From assembly GCA_949752735.1 (NCBI GenBank), contig OX457053.1, positions 29,590,732-29,654,731 on the forward strand: a stretch of 64,000 nucleotides of DNA. Reading direction: 5' to 3'. The stretch comes from Lumbricus terrestris. Lineage: Eukaryota; Annelida; Clitellata; Crassiclitellata; Lumbricidae. Position numbers and translations under genes: made by a program. Positions 11,366 to 22,577 of this stretch are shown here, in pieces (positions within the stretch are counted from its first letter, which is position 1; every line of letters begins with the position of its first letter). The notes under the pieces were generated by a model that worked only from the letters and a program-made list of their open reading frames with translations, made no database searches and was not told the DNA's origin.

Positions 11366-11626
11366 TTTATGTGGTACACACACATATCATGGTATCATGT
11401 AGGCCTATTGCATTGTATTAGCATTTCTCTCATCAAGAACCAATCAGAAGCAAAGTGGTAGGCCTATGCCGTATATTCAAGCTGGTCACATAAACAAGCC
11501 ACACGATTAAAATATCTGCGTTTGAAAAGGAAATTAATTACGGTAGCAAGTCATCTGGGATCTACAATTAAATCTATCATACAGCATGGATAAGTGTTCG
11601 TGACATATTTTTTTATATTATAGATG

Positions 11627-11627
<1 letters not shown>

Positions 11628-11685
<58 letters not shown>

Positions 11686-11885
11686 GACAGAGAGACAGAA
11701 AGAGACAGACAGACAGACAGAGACAAAGACAGAGAGACAGAGACGGATATAGAGACAGATACAGAGACAGAGACAGATAAAAAGACAGAAAGACATATAC
11801 AGAGAGAGAGACAAACAAACAGACAAACGGAGAGACAAACAAAGAGACAGAGAGACAGACAAAAAGACAGAGAGAGAGAGAGAGA
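11628..11885. repeat. (TA)n followed by GACA/GAGA-rich tract
   Basis: Pure TA to about 11672, a short ACACAC stretch, then about 200 bp of gacagagaca and gagagag words. Confidence 0.95.
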
Positions 11886-12459
11886 TATTCCAATATCATG
11901 TAGCTTAGCTATTAAGCAGGTTGCAAAGGCACATTATACACATGTCATGTATGAGCATCTCGGATCTTACAGTTATTTCAGATGGATCCATTCTCTACTG
12001 CGATCTGCACTCTGGAACCTTTAATGGCGTTGGAATGAGTTTAACACTTGAAGTTAAATTAATGACACAACTTGCAGAGACTTTGAAGACGCGCTGCCAT
12101 CGAGCATACATCGTCAATCAATCGTGTGCAAAGTCTCACAATAAGAACTAAATTTTTATTTTATCTATCCCGGATAAAGGTGTGAGTAGGTGTGGGCGCG
12201 CGCGTGTGTATGTGCGCGTGCGTAGGCCTTTGTGCATGTGTGTGCGTGCGCTAGTGTGTGTGTGCTAGTGTGTGTGTGGCACTAATTTGAGGTGATCACA
12301 AAGAAACAACGCTATGATTAAGACCTGTAGGTCTATCGGAATGTTTCCGTTGTAATAATATGAAAGCCTGAGATATAGGCCTACATGTGCACCTAATGCT
12401 GCGATGTATGTCTGTTCGTTGATTGTTTGTCTGTAGACCTGTCGGTCATCACACTCTGA
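11886..12459. other. Non-coding with a (TG)n-rich patch
   Basis: A TG/CG-rich patch lies at 12186-12282. The 76-residue open frame 11921-12151 has no recognisable domain and I do not call it a gene. Confidence 0.5.
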
Positions 12460-12625
12460 CAGGGGCGGATACAGGGGGGGGCAATCCGGCCATGCCTCCC
12501 CCCATTTAGAAATTTCTTTATTTTTGACCAGCTATTTTGCTCGGAAAGTAGACGTGCCCCCCCATGAGTGGTTCCGTACGTAGGACTTTGGACCCCCCCT
12601 TTGAAAATTTCTGTATCCGCCCTTG
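12460..12625 (+). mobile_element. hAT MITE family A, 166-bp deleted form, 8-bp TSD
   Basis: Ends are CAGGGGCGGATACAGG and CTGTATCCGCCCTTG. The flanks cactctga at 12452-12459 and 12626-12633 are identical. The interior matches the outer parts of the 325-bp copies at 38930 and 45633, with the middle missing. Confidence 0.92.
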
Positions 12626-13080
12626 CACTCTGACGCTTTTCTCGCGATTTTTGGATGCATAACATGATGCAGAATTTATGTGGTATGCATGTGACACACG
12701 ACATATGTTTTTGGCATATGTATTCCATAAATACCCCAGTTGGGCTCCATTGATGTCAATTTTAGAGATCTTAGACATATGGCAGTGTTGTTGGGGGTTG
12801 TTGACTGTTGACGTGTGGGCCATTTGCCATGGGGTGGAGGGCATTCGAAGGAGGGTTGATATATTTATTCATCCCCCAAACTCCCAACCCCAATCCACAG
12901 GGAAGAGGCCATGACCATCGAGTTAAAGCTGTTTAATTGTTGTTATGGTATCAGATTTAATTAGTTGTAGGCGTCTATAAGAGAGTTTGGCTGAGCGGTG
13001 GTTTTGTTCTTGTAGGTGAATCAAAGGTTACAAGTTCCCGAGACTTCTGAGAGTATGCAGTACTATACACACGGTCCCTG

Positions 13081-13237
13081 CAAGGGCGGATACAGAAATT
13101 TTCGAGGGGGGCCAAAGGCCTACGGAACTACTCATGGGGGGGGCACGTCTACTTTCCGAGCAAAATAGCTGGTCAAAATTAAAGAATTTTCTAAATGGGG
13201 GCCATGGCCGGATTGGTCCCCCCTGGATCCGCCTCTG
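13081..13237 (-). mobile_element. hAT MITE family A, short form, 8-bp TSD
   Basis: Opposite orientation to the copy at 12460. The flanks ggtccctg at 13073-13080 and 13238-13245 are identical. Ends CAAGGGCGGATACAG and GGATCCGCCTCTG. Confidence 0.92.
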
Positions 13238-13326
13238 GGTCCCTGTATACATCCATTGCAAGACTTACTTACGGTCTACCGTCTAACATATTGAGAGCCT
13301 GGTTAGCTTCAGGTGACACCCATAAG

Positions 13327-13536
13327 CAGGGCTGTAGGCTACTCAAGGGTAGCCTATACGCGGGTATACGGCATAACCTTATACTCGCCTCCGGGGAAAA
13401 ATGACAGCGGATATACTCACCTAAAAAGCGAGGGTACACGCGGGTATACAGCGCGTATACCCACCTCAGTAAAACCAAGTCAAAAACGGCGGCAGCGTGT
13501 AGGTTACTCACCTCAAAAGCTCGGAGTACAGCACTG
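13327..13536. mobile_element. hAT MITE, 210 bp, with perfect 8-bp TSD
   Basis: Ends CAGGGCTGTAG and GTACAGCACTG. The flanks cccataag at 13319-13326 and 13537-13544 are identical. The interior has repeated gcgggtata words. Confidence 0.88.
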
Positions 13537-13544
13537 CCCATAAG

Positions 13545-14575
13545 CCAATGGTTGAGACCTGATATAGGCCTAGGCCTTAACCGCATAGGCCTTTAGATCT
13601 ACTCGAAAAAGGTTCGTGCACCATTGCAGATCTTTTAGTGATGTCCAAAGGTTGCGTTACGTACGTCAATCATGTTAATAGGCAGGATACCAAGCATTAG
13701 AATTCAGTTATTATGACCGAATACATGACAGTGCTACGTACGATCGTGGCGCCACATCAATCCTTGAATTACATTACATATATGCGCTGGATTACAAACA
13801 TTTCCACTAAATTCCTGATCTCGCGTTTACTGGCCTCCCATCCGTCCATTCAGATGGCGCTAGATAAATGTGAGAGTGAGAAGGATGGAGCGGGTGGCGG
13901 TCGTGCAATGGAGAGGCGAGAAGCTGAGGAGGCCAGCTGCAGCTTCAGCCAGACTCCGACCTACGACGCGATTCGTCACCGTCGGAGCAGCACCCGGTTG
14001 CTGCTCGCACTGCAGAGGCATCCAGAGCACGTACAGGCTATGTAGAAGTGCGGTGGATAATTTTACTCGCTGTATTTTTTCATATTGGGCTTTAAGTACT
14101 TACGGTACGCGGTTCGAATTCCGTAGAGACCCGGCCTGGGTTTAGCCCTTCCTTCATTCCCTAGGAAAGCTAAAGTATGCCTTCATGGAGCACGCACCTG
14201 GCATGACTGCATGTTTGTGATTTATGTATTATGTGATTTGCATTCTAGTGAATTATTATATTGTATAAATTGCATTTATTAGTTATTTTTTGCTGTTCAG
14301 CTTGTTTCGTCTGCGTTCTGACTGTTCTCTTAGTTTCTTCAAGCATTGCGTGCCTTTCAGTCTATTAAGGCGATTTGGACACCTTAACGATGAAGGATCT
14401 TGGTTTTTGGAGCCCTCTATTGCCTCCTATACACATGCATATTGTGCTCTTTGATTTTATAATAAATCAAATTAAAGTGAATGGAAATAAGTTGAGTACT
14501 TGTGCTTTGTACACGAAATGGCAATGAGAAACTTGACATTTCATAACGTTGAATGTGAATTGCTATCTGTTACAG
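13545..14575. other. Mostly non-coding, possible 5' exon of the next gene
   Basis: A GC-richer stretch at 13855-14045 is open in two frames and could hold a first exon of the candidate gene that follows. I find no convincing donor joining it, and it resembles no known protein. The remainder is AT-rich and featureless. Confidence 0.35.
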
Positions 14576-15506
14576 TTATGGGGATCGACAGTTTTTTGGT
14601 TAGCGAACTGGAGCAAAATACATCTGGAAATTTTGGTAAATATAATTATACAACATGTGGACCAAAGCAGAAAACAGTTTCTTCAAAGCATTTATTTAAT
14701 TTGTTATTCTTGGGAAAATTCACATAAATTTTATATTCATTCGTTCTATGAATTTATACAGCACCCCTTCAAGAAAATCCACGCAGAGGCGCTCCCAGCC
14801 CAGTTAATGGCAAAAAAGACTTGAGAGATTTCTGAAAGTTTGACTGGTCAGATGTAATAAATGCAGATTTGAAGGGAGATCATTCCAGATGGACGGCCCT
14901 ACAACCGAGAAAGCTTATCACTGCATGGCAACTAAGCAAGCTCGTGGAAGTAGTTGCCCCTTTATAGATAAATTTCATACATAAATTTTCTTCACAGATT
15001 ACAGTGCGCTTGATGAACTTTTAAGAGACTTATTGGAAGTTTTGCAGGAATGCAGTGAATCAACATTTTAATATTGTGACCAGTTGATGCCTATTTTGTC
15101 GTTGATAGCCAGAGGAAGCAGCTGCAGTCAATGGCATTCACTTACAGCTTCAAGTTACGTGGTCAACAAGTTATTATCACCTGCTGACAACTTGTCCGTG
15201 ACTGACAACCTGAGCAAAGCAACAAAGCACTGTCTCAACATGTCGTCAGCGTCAAATTCTGCATTGATTGCTTCCGATTCAAATGATGCAGACCTTCCAG
15301 AGACAAATATGAGCACCATCAAAGTCAATCATGTCACACCTGCATCTTGGATGTCAAGTACAAGTACTTGGAAGAAGGTACAGCTCACAAAGAAAAATCA
15401 ACCAAAATCAAAGTCACCCAAGGATAAACTGTTCAACTCATGGTTAGGTTCAGAAATTGATAAGAACATTGCAAAAAAAGAGCTGATTGAACTTCTAAAG
15501 AGATAA
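14576..15506 (+). CDS. Candidate three-exon gene, C-terminal part, unknown function
   Basis: I propose exons 14576-14635, 14998-15054 and 15109-15506. The acceptors ttacag, cacag and gatag and the donors TTTTG|gtaaat and TGCA|gtgaat keep one phase throughout, although the second donor is weak. The product would contain MGIDSFLVSELEQN, then an acidic Leu-rich helix (DELLRDLLEVLQ), then a Ser/Thr/Asn-rich linker. A basic segment (KKNQPKSKSPKDK) follows, then a short C-terminal helix (EIDKNIAKKELIELLKR) before the stop. I do not recognise the family. The 5' end is unknown. The ordered composition and clean stop argue for a real gene, but chance is not excluded. Confidence 0.4.
14749..14960 (-). 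mobile_element. LINE 3' end fragment
   Basis: tttatacagcaccccttcaag followed by agaggcgctcccag is the local LINE terminal hairpin in reverse. Upstream it, minus-strand words for the GP-xxWN block follow at about 14880-14920. It lies in the first intron of the candidate gene at 14576. Confidence 0.75.
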
Positions 15507-16849
15507 ACATTCCTTGAAATCCAAAATTTGGAAGCAAATTCGAGAAATACTACAGCTTAGGCTATATAAATATGACAGTTGTTAGCGGCCATCTAAAATA
15601 ACAGCTGCTAAACAGTGTGTACTGTTTAAGACACATTTAAGTCTTTACATTTGAAGAGTTATTCCAATAGTACTGAAGCCCCTGCTGGCATGCCAAGTGT
15701 TCACCGTGAGAATTCTATCAATTTTCTTGAATTCAAAGCGACGAACAAATGAGAGACCATCAAACAACTAAATTATTAGTGTTATTGTACAATTGTTCAT
15801 TCAACTAGTCTATATATTTAAGGATTTTGGCTCCAAGATTGTACTAATAGTAGTGAAGTAGGTCTGGTGGAGATTGCCACTGAAGAAAACAATCTGATTA
15901 ATAACATGAATCACACTCATTTCTAATAGGTTTAAATTTGCACGACGTACTTTGAGTAGCTCTAGCGCTATATAAGTTATAGTCAGCCTGAAGAAACTGC
16001 TCATCCATCAACAAAGTTGCACATGAATAATTTGAATCAATTAAATTAAGACAATAGACCTTGTGATAACCAGCAGGGTGAGTTTTAATTAAATTGATCT
16101 GTGTTCAGTCACTTATAATTGCATGTTAGACCCAATGGTTACGACAGGACCATTTCCACCCTCTGTAACACATGCTATATACCATAGAATTTTAAATAAT
16201 AACATTTACATTAAACAGTTGTTTGAATACCCTCATCCATAATTTCCCCCTCCATACCACATGCTTTAGACCAGAGCTGAAAGTGGTTTGGAAAAGTTGC
16301 CGGTTCTGATAAAAAAATTATGACAACTTTTCTAGTAATTCCACAAAATCTCCAAATGCTCTGCCAACTTTTCACTTGGGGTTGCACACAATGAGAGCGC
16401 TTCTGAATAGCTCTTTCCATGAGAAGCGCTATATAAATAGTCAGATAAAATATGATACAATTTAAAATAACAGCTGCTTAACAATGTGTTTATTTTTTAT
16501 GGCACAGGACCTGGTAAATGCTTAATATACAAAACTATTAGTGCTCTCTGTTTACAATTAAAGAGTTATTCCAATAGTACCCTTATCGATCAATAAAGTT
16601 GTACATGAATCATTTGAATTACTTAAATTAAGACAACAGTCCTTGTGATACCAGCAAAGAGAGTTTTAAATAAATAGTATATTTATAATGGTGATGACAG
16701 GTCACTAAAAATCAAATCCGGGTCGCAGCCCAGACAGACACGTCTCACTTTCAAACCTGCTTTAGACTGACCATAGCATTTTAAATGATAATGTGTTACA
16801 TTATGTACACATATCATTTTATCAGAAGATCCATTAACAGTACATGTCC
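15507..16849. other. Intergenic AT-rich DNA between convergent genes
   Basis: A LINE 3' hairpin tail lies at 16390-16437 (agagcgcttctgaatag ... gagaagcgctatataaatag). The words cattccaatagtac, aataaagttg..acatgaat and agacaa.agtccttgtgatacc occur twice, near 15655/16010 and 16560/16600, a diffuse internal duplication. No gene is supported. Confidence 0.55.
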
Positions 16850-16920
16850 TCCGATTGGAAGTAATTTACCATGGAGGATTGGAAAGAAAAGCAGTTCTAA
16901 AAATTTCTTAAAAACAGCAC
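16850..16920. mobile_element. Fragment of the CAGGGCTGTTTT MITE family
   Basis: tccgattggaagtaatttaccatgg and gcagttctaaaaatttctt match the interior and end of the copies at 34997 and 54266. The terminal repeat is worn. Confidence 0.6.
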
Positions 16921-16929
16921 TTTTACTAG

Positions 16930-17813
16930 TTAGTCATCCCTGACTGAAAAAACATCTATATATTTTGTGCACATGGCATCTCCGATATCCTGGCACAAAC
17001 GCAGGATTTCGTTTCTCTTTGAGTCAAAGCATATGTCAAGTGGCATGAAAAAATCCCTGATACTGGTAGATTTTTTAGAAGCTAGCAAAGACATATCTGT
17101 GTCAATAAGCTGAAAGTCATTTTCACCATAAAATAGAGCAAATTTTCCTGATTGGTCAGCACAACAAACGCTGGCCACTCCTTCACATTCTGACTGATAT
17201 TCGGCAACAACATGTCCATCACTAGTAATCTGTGTCAAAACCATGCGTCGGTCCTCTATTAGGGAGCAATAGGCAACAACATAACTGCTAGGCTGTTGAA
17301 TAATGGTTATAATAGATCGCATTTTCTCTGGATCAACAACAAGTTTTGTAACCCGTCTCACGATCCCGAATTCAAAATAGCTGTGCACCTCGCAAGTATT
17401 TAATAGTTCATTGTAACACAATAGTAACAACCCTGATTCCGAATTTTTCTGCACAAGTCTTACAAGTGAAAACGAATTCTTTGTCAGATGCAACCAGTTT
17501 TCTGACTCATCTTTACAATCACTCACATCAAATGGAGTAAGTTTGGTTTGACTGGAAATGTGAAAGTAATCAGCATCTTTACTCAGAAGAAACATTCTGC
17601 TAGAAAATTGACAAATTGCCAAGTCGTAGGGTTCTAATGCCAACTCATACTGACAGACAGGATTTACAACATTTGTGCGTTCAAAAACTTTTAACCAATA
17701 ATGTCCATTATCGTCACACAACATAATAATTTGATCTCCAAATGGTCTTCCAGTAATGACTGTTTGCGATACGGCATTTCTGGAAACAAGTTTCAGTTGT
17801 AGTGGTTTAACGT
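16930..17813 (-). CDS. Terminal exon of an unidentified, possibly beta-propeller protein
   Basis: The minus-strand frame gives about 294 residues ending in YIDVFSVRDD and a stop at 16930. A splice acceptor (aattttttag) precedes 17813. The upstream Met in the raw frame lies in the intron, so this is probably the last exon of a longer gene. The protein is a chain of short hydrophobic strands with repeated VAYCS, SGLLLLCYN and GKFALFYGEN patterns. That resembles NHL- or WD-type propeller blades as found at the C-terminus of TRIM proteins. No canonical blade motif is clear, so this is inference. Upstream exons were not found, because the intron is disrupted by the element at 17871-18755. The exon's entry phase would also fit the exon ending at 21689, but nothing else links them. 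Confidence 0.6.
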
Positions 17814-17870
17814 CTAAAAAATTCACACAAAATACAAGCTTAAATTTGAAAAGGCTAAATTAGCATTTGT

Positions 17871-18755
17871 GGGGTCATTGCATAATTAGGTAACGCCAAA
17901 AATGACCGTTTTTGACACACCCACCCACCCTGTAACGCTTCGTAACGCTTCCTTGACCCACCCACCCACCCGACCAAGCGTTACGTAACGCTATTTGTAC
18001 GAAAAATCAGTGAAGTTTTAGGTCTACCAAGCCCATGCGAAATCGTATTTATAATTCATATTTTCATAGCGAATTTAATATAGTATATGAATTATAGGCC
18101 TAAAATATACAGAATTTTTTTATATAAATGACAGTCATGCTTGAACTGCAATTATATTAAATTTTACCTCAAGAATTAAAATTTTTACACACTGCTGAAA
18201 AGTTTCACGGACTATATAGCTCATTAATAATTAATCAATTTAGATGAACTAATTATTTGCTTAGTCTGGTCACTTCGACAATTATTAATAGAAATATTGG
18301 TGAGTTCTGTTGAGCATCAGTTGTAAATGTTTGAGATTCGTGTCCATGCACGATGTAAAATATGCTTCAAAGTGGTTCTTCGATGTCAGAAATTCATGGC
18401 CTACCTCGTTGTTCCGTTGGTAAAACTATCACAGATCCAAACAGCGGTTTCCAGTTTGCACAAACGGGAAGACAGATATGTTGACCTGACATGGAACTGC
18501 AGGTGTCTGCAGCCAGATCTTCTTTAGATAAATAAACCTACTTCCGTTACGTTTTAAACCAATGTCACGATCGAAGTTTAAACTTCGATCACATCATGTC
18601 TGAAGTGTCATTCGATGGTAATTTAATATTCATCAATAAATTTTTTAAGGCGTTACGTAACGTTCAGCTTACCCCACCCACCCACCCACCCACGTAACGT
18701 TTTCAATGACCCCGCCCACCCACCCTCGAGCGTTACGTAATTATGCAATGACCCC
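17871..18755. mobile_element. 885-bp TIR element with CCCACCCACCC and GTTACGTAAC arrays
   Basis: GGGGTCATTGCATAATTAGG at the left matches inverted ttacgtaattatgcaatgacccc at the right. The flanks tgt (17868-17870, 18756-18758) may be a 3-bp duplication. Subterminal zones carry repeated CCCACCCACCC and palindromic GCGTTACGTAACGC words on both sides. No transposase frame is seen. The superfamily is uncertain. It lies 58 bp upstream of a minus-strand splice acceptor. Confidence 0.75.
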
Positions 18756-18758
18756 TGT

Positions 18759-19521
18759 CAACAAAAAAGAAAAACAGAAGCAAGAAATCAGAGTCACAGA
18801 AAAACTGAGAGGCATTTGCTGAAAATTAATCTTATTTTTGATAATACAAATCAGCAAACTATAAGCATGTTCTTAAAATTGATGAGCGTAATTTTTTTGC
18901 AAATCAGCAAGAATCTCGAAATATGAGCATGGATCTTCGAAAGATGGAGGCAAGGGTTGCAGAGCAGAGGATGACACAATAAGAGCCTGATTGAAGCAGG
19001 AAATGCTAGAAAATCTGATGAGGGGTCTGGCATGAGAAACCATGCAGGCAACTAGAGATTACAACAGCAGCGACCAGAATGATGACAAAGAGGACAGTGA
19101 TGATTACGAGGTAAAATACGAATGTGACTGTAAAACAGCTAAATGCTCTCCCTGAAAGTTTACATGAAGATACTGTAGAGTGAAAAACTTTGCATTCATC
19201 AAAGCAGAATGCGTCTTGGCTCACAAACGCTTCTCAAACAGGAAGTTCACTATGCTGATAAAGCAGATTATGGAAGCAGGCCATTGTCATTCTGAACTGT
19301 TCTCTGCAAGTCGTCAATTGTCAGCTAGATGAGGGGATGATGGAATTGTGCTTATACCGATTGTTTTGAGGAGACGGTTGCTAGTGATGGACTGTGTCAT
19401 CCTAGATAACCAGGTGCATATGACCACATGAATGACAAAATAATGTTACTTATTGTTTCAAGACCAATCTATATAGAGTTAACTTGTAATTGACAGTCTC
19501 TAAGTGAAGAAAATAGAAATA
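18759..19521 (+). other. Non-coding, possible relic of a TIR-domain receptor
   Basis: Scattered plus-strand words (DSDDYEVKYECDCK at 19096-19137, GDDGIVLIPIVL at 19332-19367) are faintly like the end of a Toll-type TIR domain. Stops interrupt it. I would not call a gene. Confidence 0.2.
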
Positions 19522-20268
<747 letters not shown>

Positions 20269-20276
20269 TCAGTTCG

Positions 20277-20369
20277 ATCTGAGAACCAAGTGAAGCGTGG
20301 ATTCCTTCTGGATGTTGTAGTCGCTCAGGGTGCGGCCATCTTTCAAAGGTTTTTCAACAAAGATCACCT
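20277..20369 (-). pseudogene. Isolated C-terminal ubiquitin fragment
   Basis: It encodes [20 protein letters not shown], identical to ubiquitin 52-71, preceded by a corrupted VIFVEKPLK (for LIFAGKQLE) and lacking RLRGG. An acceptor-like catcttag precedes it. It lies about 150 bp upstream of the ubiquitin ATG on the same strand. Confidence 0.85.
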
Positions 20370-20488
20370 CTAAGATGCAAAGCACACATACATACATGCA
20401 TAGATACATACACACGTACGTACATACGTATATGCACGCATATACGTACATGCGAACATACATACATACATGCATTCATACATAATTA

Positions 20489-20700
20489 TACAGGGTGGGC
20501 CACACACAAAAATAGTTTTTTTGGCCAATATCTTGACTAAAAGTAGGAATTTCGAAATTAAATTTTACAGGCTTATAGACAATTCATATTTACACATCAT
20601 GGCCAGATTTCATCAAAATATTTCAAACAGAACAAATGTTATGCCACTTTTAGTGAGGCCACCACCGTTTTTCGACGATTCGTATGCCGAGGTGGAATAA
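20489..20700. repeat. Possible mariner-type fragment
   Basis: tacagggtgggccacac is typical of invertebrate transposon ends and is followed by about 200 bp of dead sequence. No matching right end was found. Confidence 0.25.
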
Positions 20701-20955
20701 TCGCTTACAAAGCACTTGATAAAAGATTTGCAAGGATAAAAAAATCATGTTTACAAGTTCACAAGTTTACAATCTTGAGCTCTCAGAGCTGTACAAAATT
20801 GTAATGTTTCAGCTTTTACAAGCATCCATGTTCCCAGGATCACAAGTCAATTACAGACCATTGCTCTCATTGACCCAGCTTCCTCCTTCGATGTGTTTCT
20901 CCCTATTGACTGGGGGAGGTGCCTCTTTTTGCAGTCTTAAGACCACTTTTTGGGG

Positions 20956-21295
20956 GGGGTCCCGTAGCTCAGTGGTGAGAACGCTGGTCGTTAAACTGAG
21001 AGTCATCCGCGCGACCCGGGTTCAAGCCTCGCCCGGGGCAAAAATTTATTTGAATTTTCTGTTAGCTGCTGATGGCGCTTTTCTGTTGCGTTGTTTGTCT
21101 CGGGATCTGCTAAAAATAAAGATAGCCCCTCCCACTTCTGGCTTGGCCGACCAGAAGTGATCCAGCACTTAGGCCATTAGTTAAGTTACCGAACCCACTG
21201 CTGTAAAGCCGGCCTGCGTGTCGTGCTACAGTGGGCCGTATTTCGTATAACATGTACTTGTAATCATTATGCGGTGTGTCAGATTGAGTTATTAA
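20956..21295 (+). mobile_element. tRNA-derived SINE family 1
   Basis: The head reads as a tRNA: A-box tagctcagtggt at 20968, B-box gggttcaagcc at 21019. A 250-bp body follows, shared with the inverted copy at 25568-25912 (e.g. aatttatttgaattttctgttagctgctgatggcgc). It ends in an A-rich tail. Confidence 0.85.
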
Positions 21296-21334
21296 AAAGA
21301 AAATAAAAACTTTATTCTATCTTCATCTAACGCA

Positions 21335-21400
21335 CTGGGAGCGCCTCTGATCGGTGTGCACTTGAGAGGAGCTATATAAATCCATAGATACAATACAATA
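21335..21400 (+). mobile_element. LINE-type 3' tail remnant
   Basis: gggagcgcctctgatcggtg followed by gaggagctatataaatcc and (aatac)n. Confidence 0.65.
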
Positions 21401-21406
21401 CAATAG

Positions 21407-21627
21407 TGGGGCGCAGTGGTGTAGTGGGCATGTTCATTGCCTTGCAGCCGAAGGGTTGCAAGTTCGAATCCACCCGAGTCACCGCGTAGGGACCTTTTGC
21501 AAGTCCTTCACTCACAATTGCTCAGCACTTCAGTGTGAATCTCTGATTCAGTGTCCACACTGCAGTCAGGAGTGCCTCTGATTAGAAAGCTTGATGGGGC
21601 ACTATGACAAGTGCACATACAAACAAA
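21407..21627 (+). mobile_element. tRNA-derived SINE family 2
   Basis: A-box ggtgtagtgggcatg, B-box agttcgaatcc at 21462, conserved body, worn LINE-like tail, and a cacatacaaacaaa end. Confidence 0.88.
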
Positions 21628-21688
21628 TGTATCATATATCCGTTACCTATTGGCAATAACCCCCACTCGGCCAACTTCATTGACTTAC

Positions 21689-21962
21689 TGCTTGGACTTG
21701 CCGTCGTAAATTTCGGCGTCACTTTTGTTGTCTTCATAATCGGGCCCTTCTTCACGCCCTTCAACGCCTTGTCTGAGACCGACGCCATGGCTTTGACTCT
21801 CGGCACACCGGAGCCTGAGGGCGTGACCTTCGTATTGGCGCCGTTGATCTGGATTGGGATGACGACTTGATGACTGGACGCTGGTCGGATCTTGACCGGT
21901 CCGGCACTCTGCATCTGAGGCGACTTCAGGCGGTCCTTCAGCGGGGGTCGTCCAACGCTTCT
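21689..21962 (-). CDS. Second exon of acidic nuclear-type protein gene
   Basis: The acceptor gttttttag precedes 21962 and the donor AGCA|gtaagt follows 21689. It enters in phase 0 after the exon ending at 22578 and leaves in phase 1. It begins RSVGRPPLKDRLKSP, an AT-hook-like GRP core in basic context. A Val/Ile-rich stretch (HQVVIPIQI) and a Lys/Thr-rich stretch follow. The next exon at lower coordinates was not identified. Confidence 0.7.
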
Positions 21963-22324
21963 CTAAAAAACGCAATCAAGTATCTTACAGAGTCACAGGT
22001 CATAATAATAATAATTATGACGATTTATATGGCGCAGTAAAACAGCCATGCCGTTACAAGGGTGCCTTACAAAACAGCTGACCATATTGATCAAATAAAA
22101 GCAGGTAAAAGACATCCAAATGAAATGCAAATAAGAAACTTCACACCGTATCTCAAACTTAAATTCACAAAACTAAATATTGTGATTATTAAGCAAAAGT
22201 CTTGCAGTGCTCACAAAACCTGCATCAAATAGAATTATGAACACTAATAAAAAAGAAATATGCTAGTAAAAATAAAATAACAGCGTAGTCTGATTTCATC
22301 CTAAAATTTAAACATCTTGGACCA

Positions 22325-22445
22325 AAAAATCATTCATTCATTTCGGAGATTTATATAGCGCCTCTTCAAGAGTATCTACTCAGAAGCGCTCACGACCCAA
22401 ACCCCGGCTAAAGAGAACCGCCCTAAGAGTAGAATAGAACGTGGT
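22325..22445 (-). mobile_element. LINE 3' end fragment in intron
   Basis: cattcattcatttcggagat, then tagcgcctcttcaagag and cagaagcgctcacgac form the reversed LINE tail. Confidence 0.8.
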
Positions 22446-22577
22446 CTCACGAGCTCTAGGCGGTCAATCTTCAATCCCAGAAGGCAATCAAACAATCTGT
22501 TATCGTCGACCTTTCATTGTCAAAACCATAGAGGTCAATTTTTCAAGACGAACGCATAAAAAAACCACAAAACAAAC

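Noticed and set aside
20959..21045. Possible functional tRNA gene
   Set aside because: A- and B-boxes are present, but the acceptor and anticodon stems do not close and a second copy with the same 250-bp tail exists at 25568-25912, so it is a SINE.
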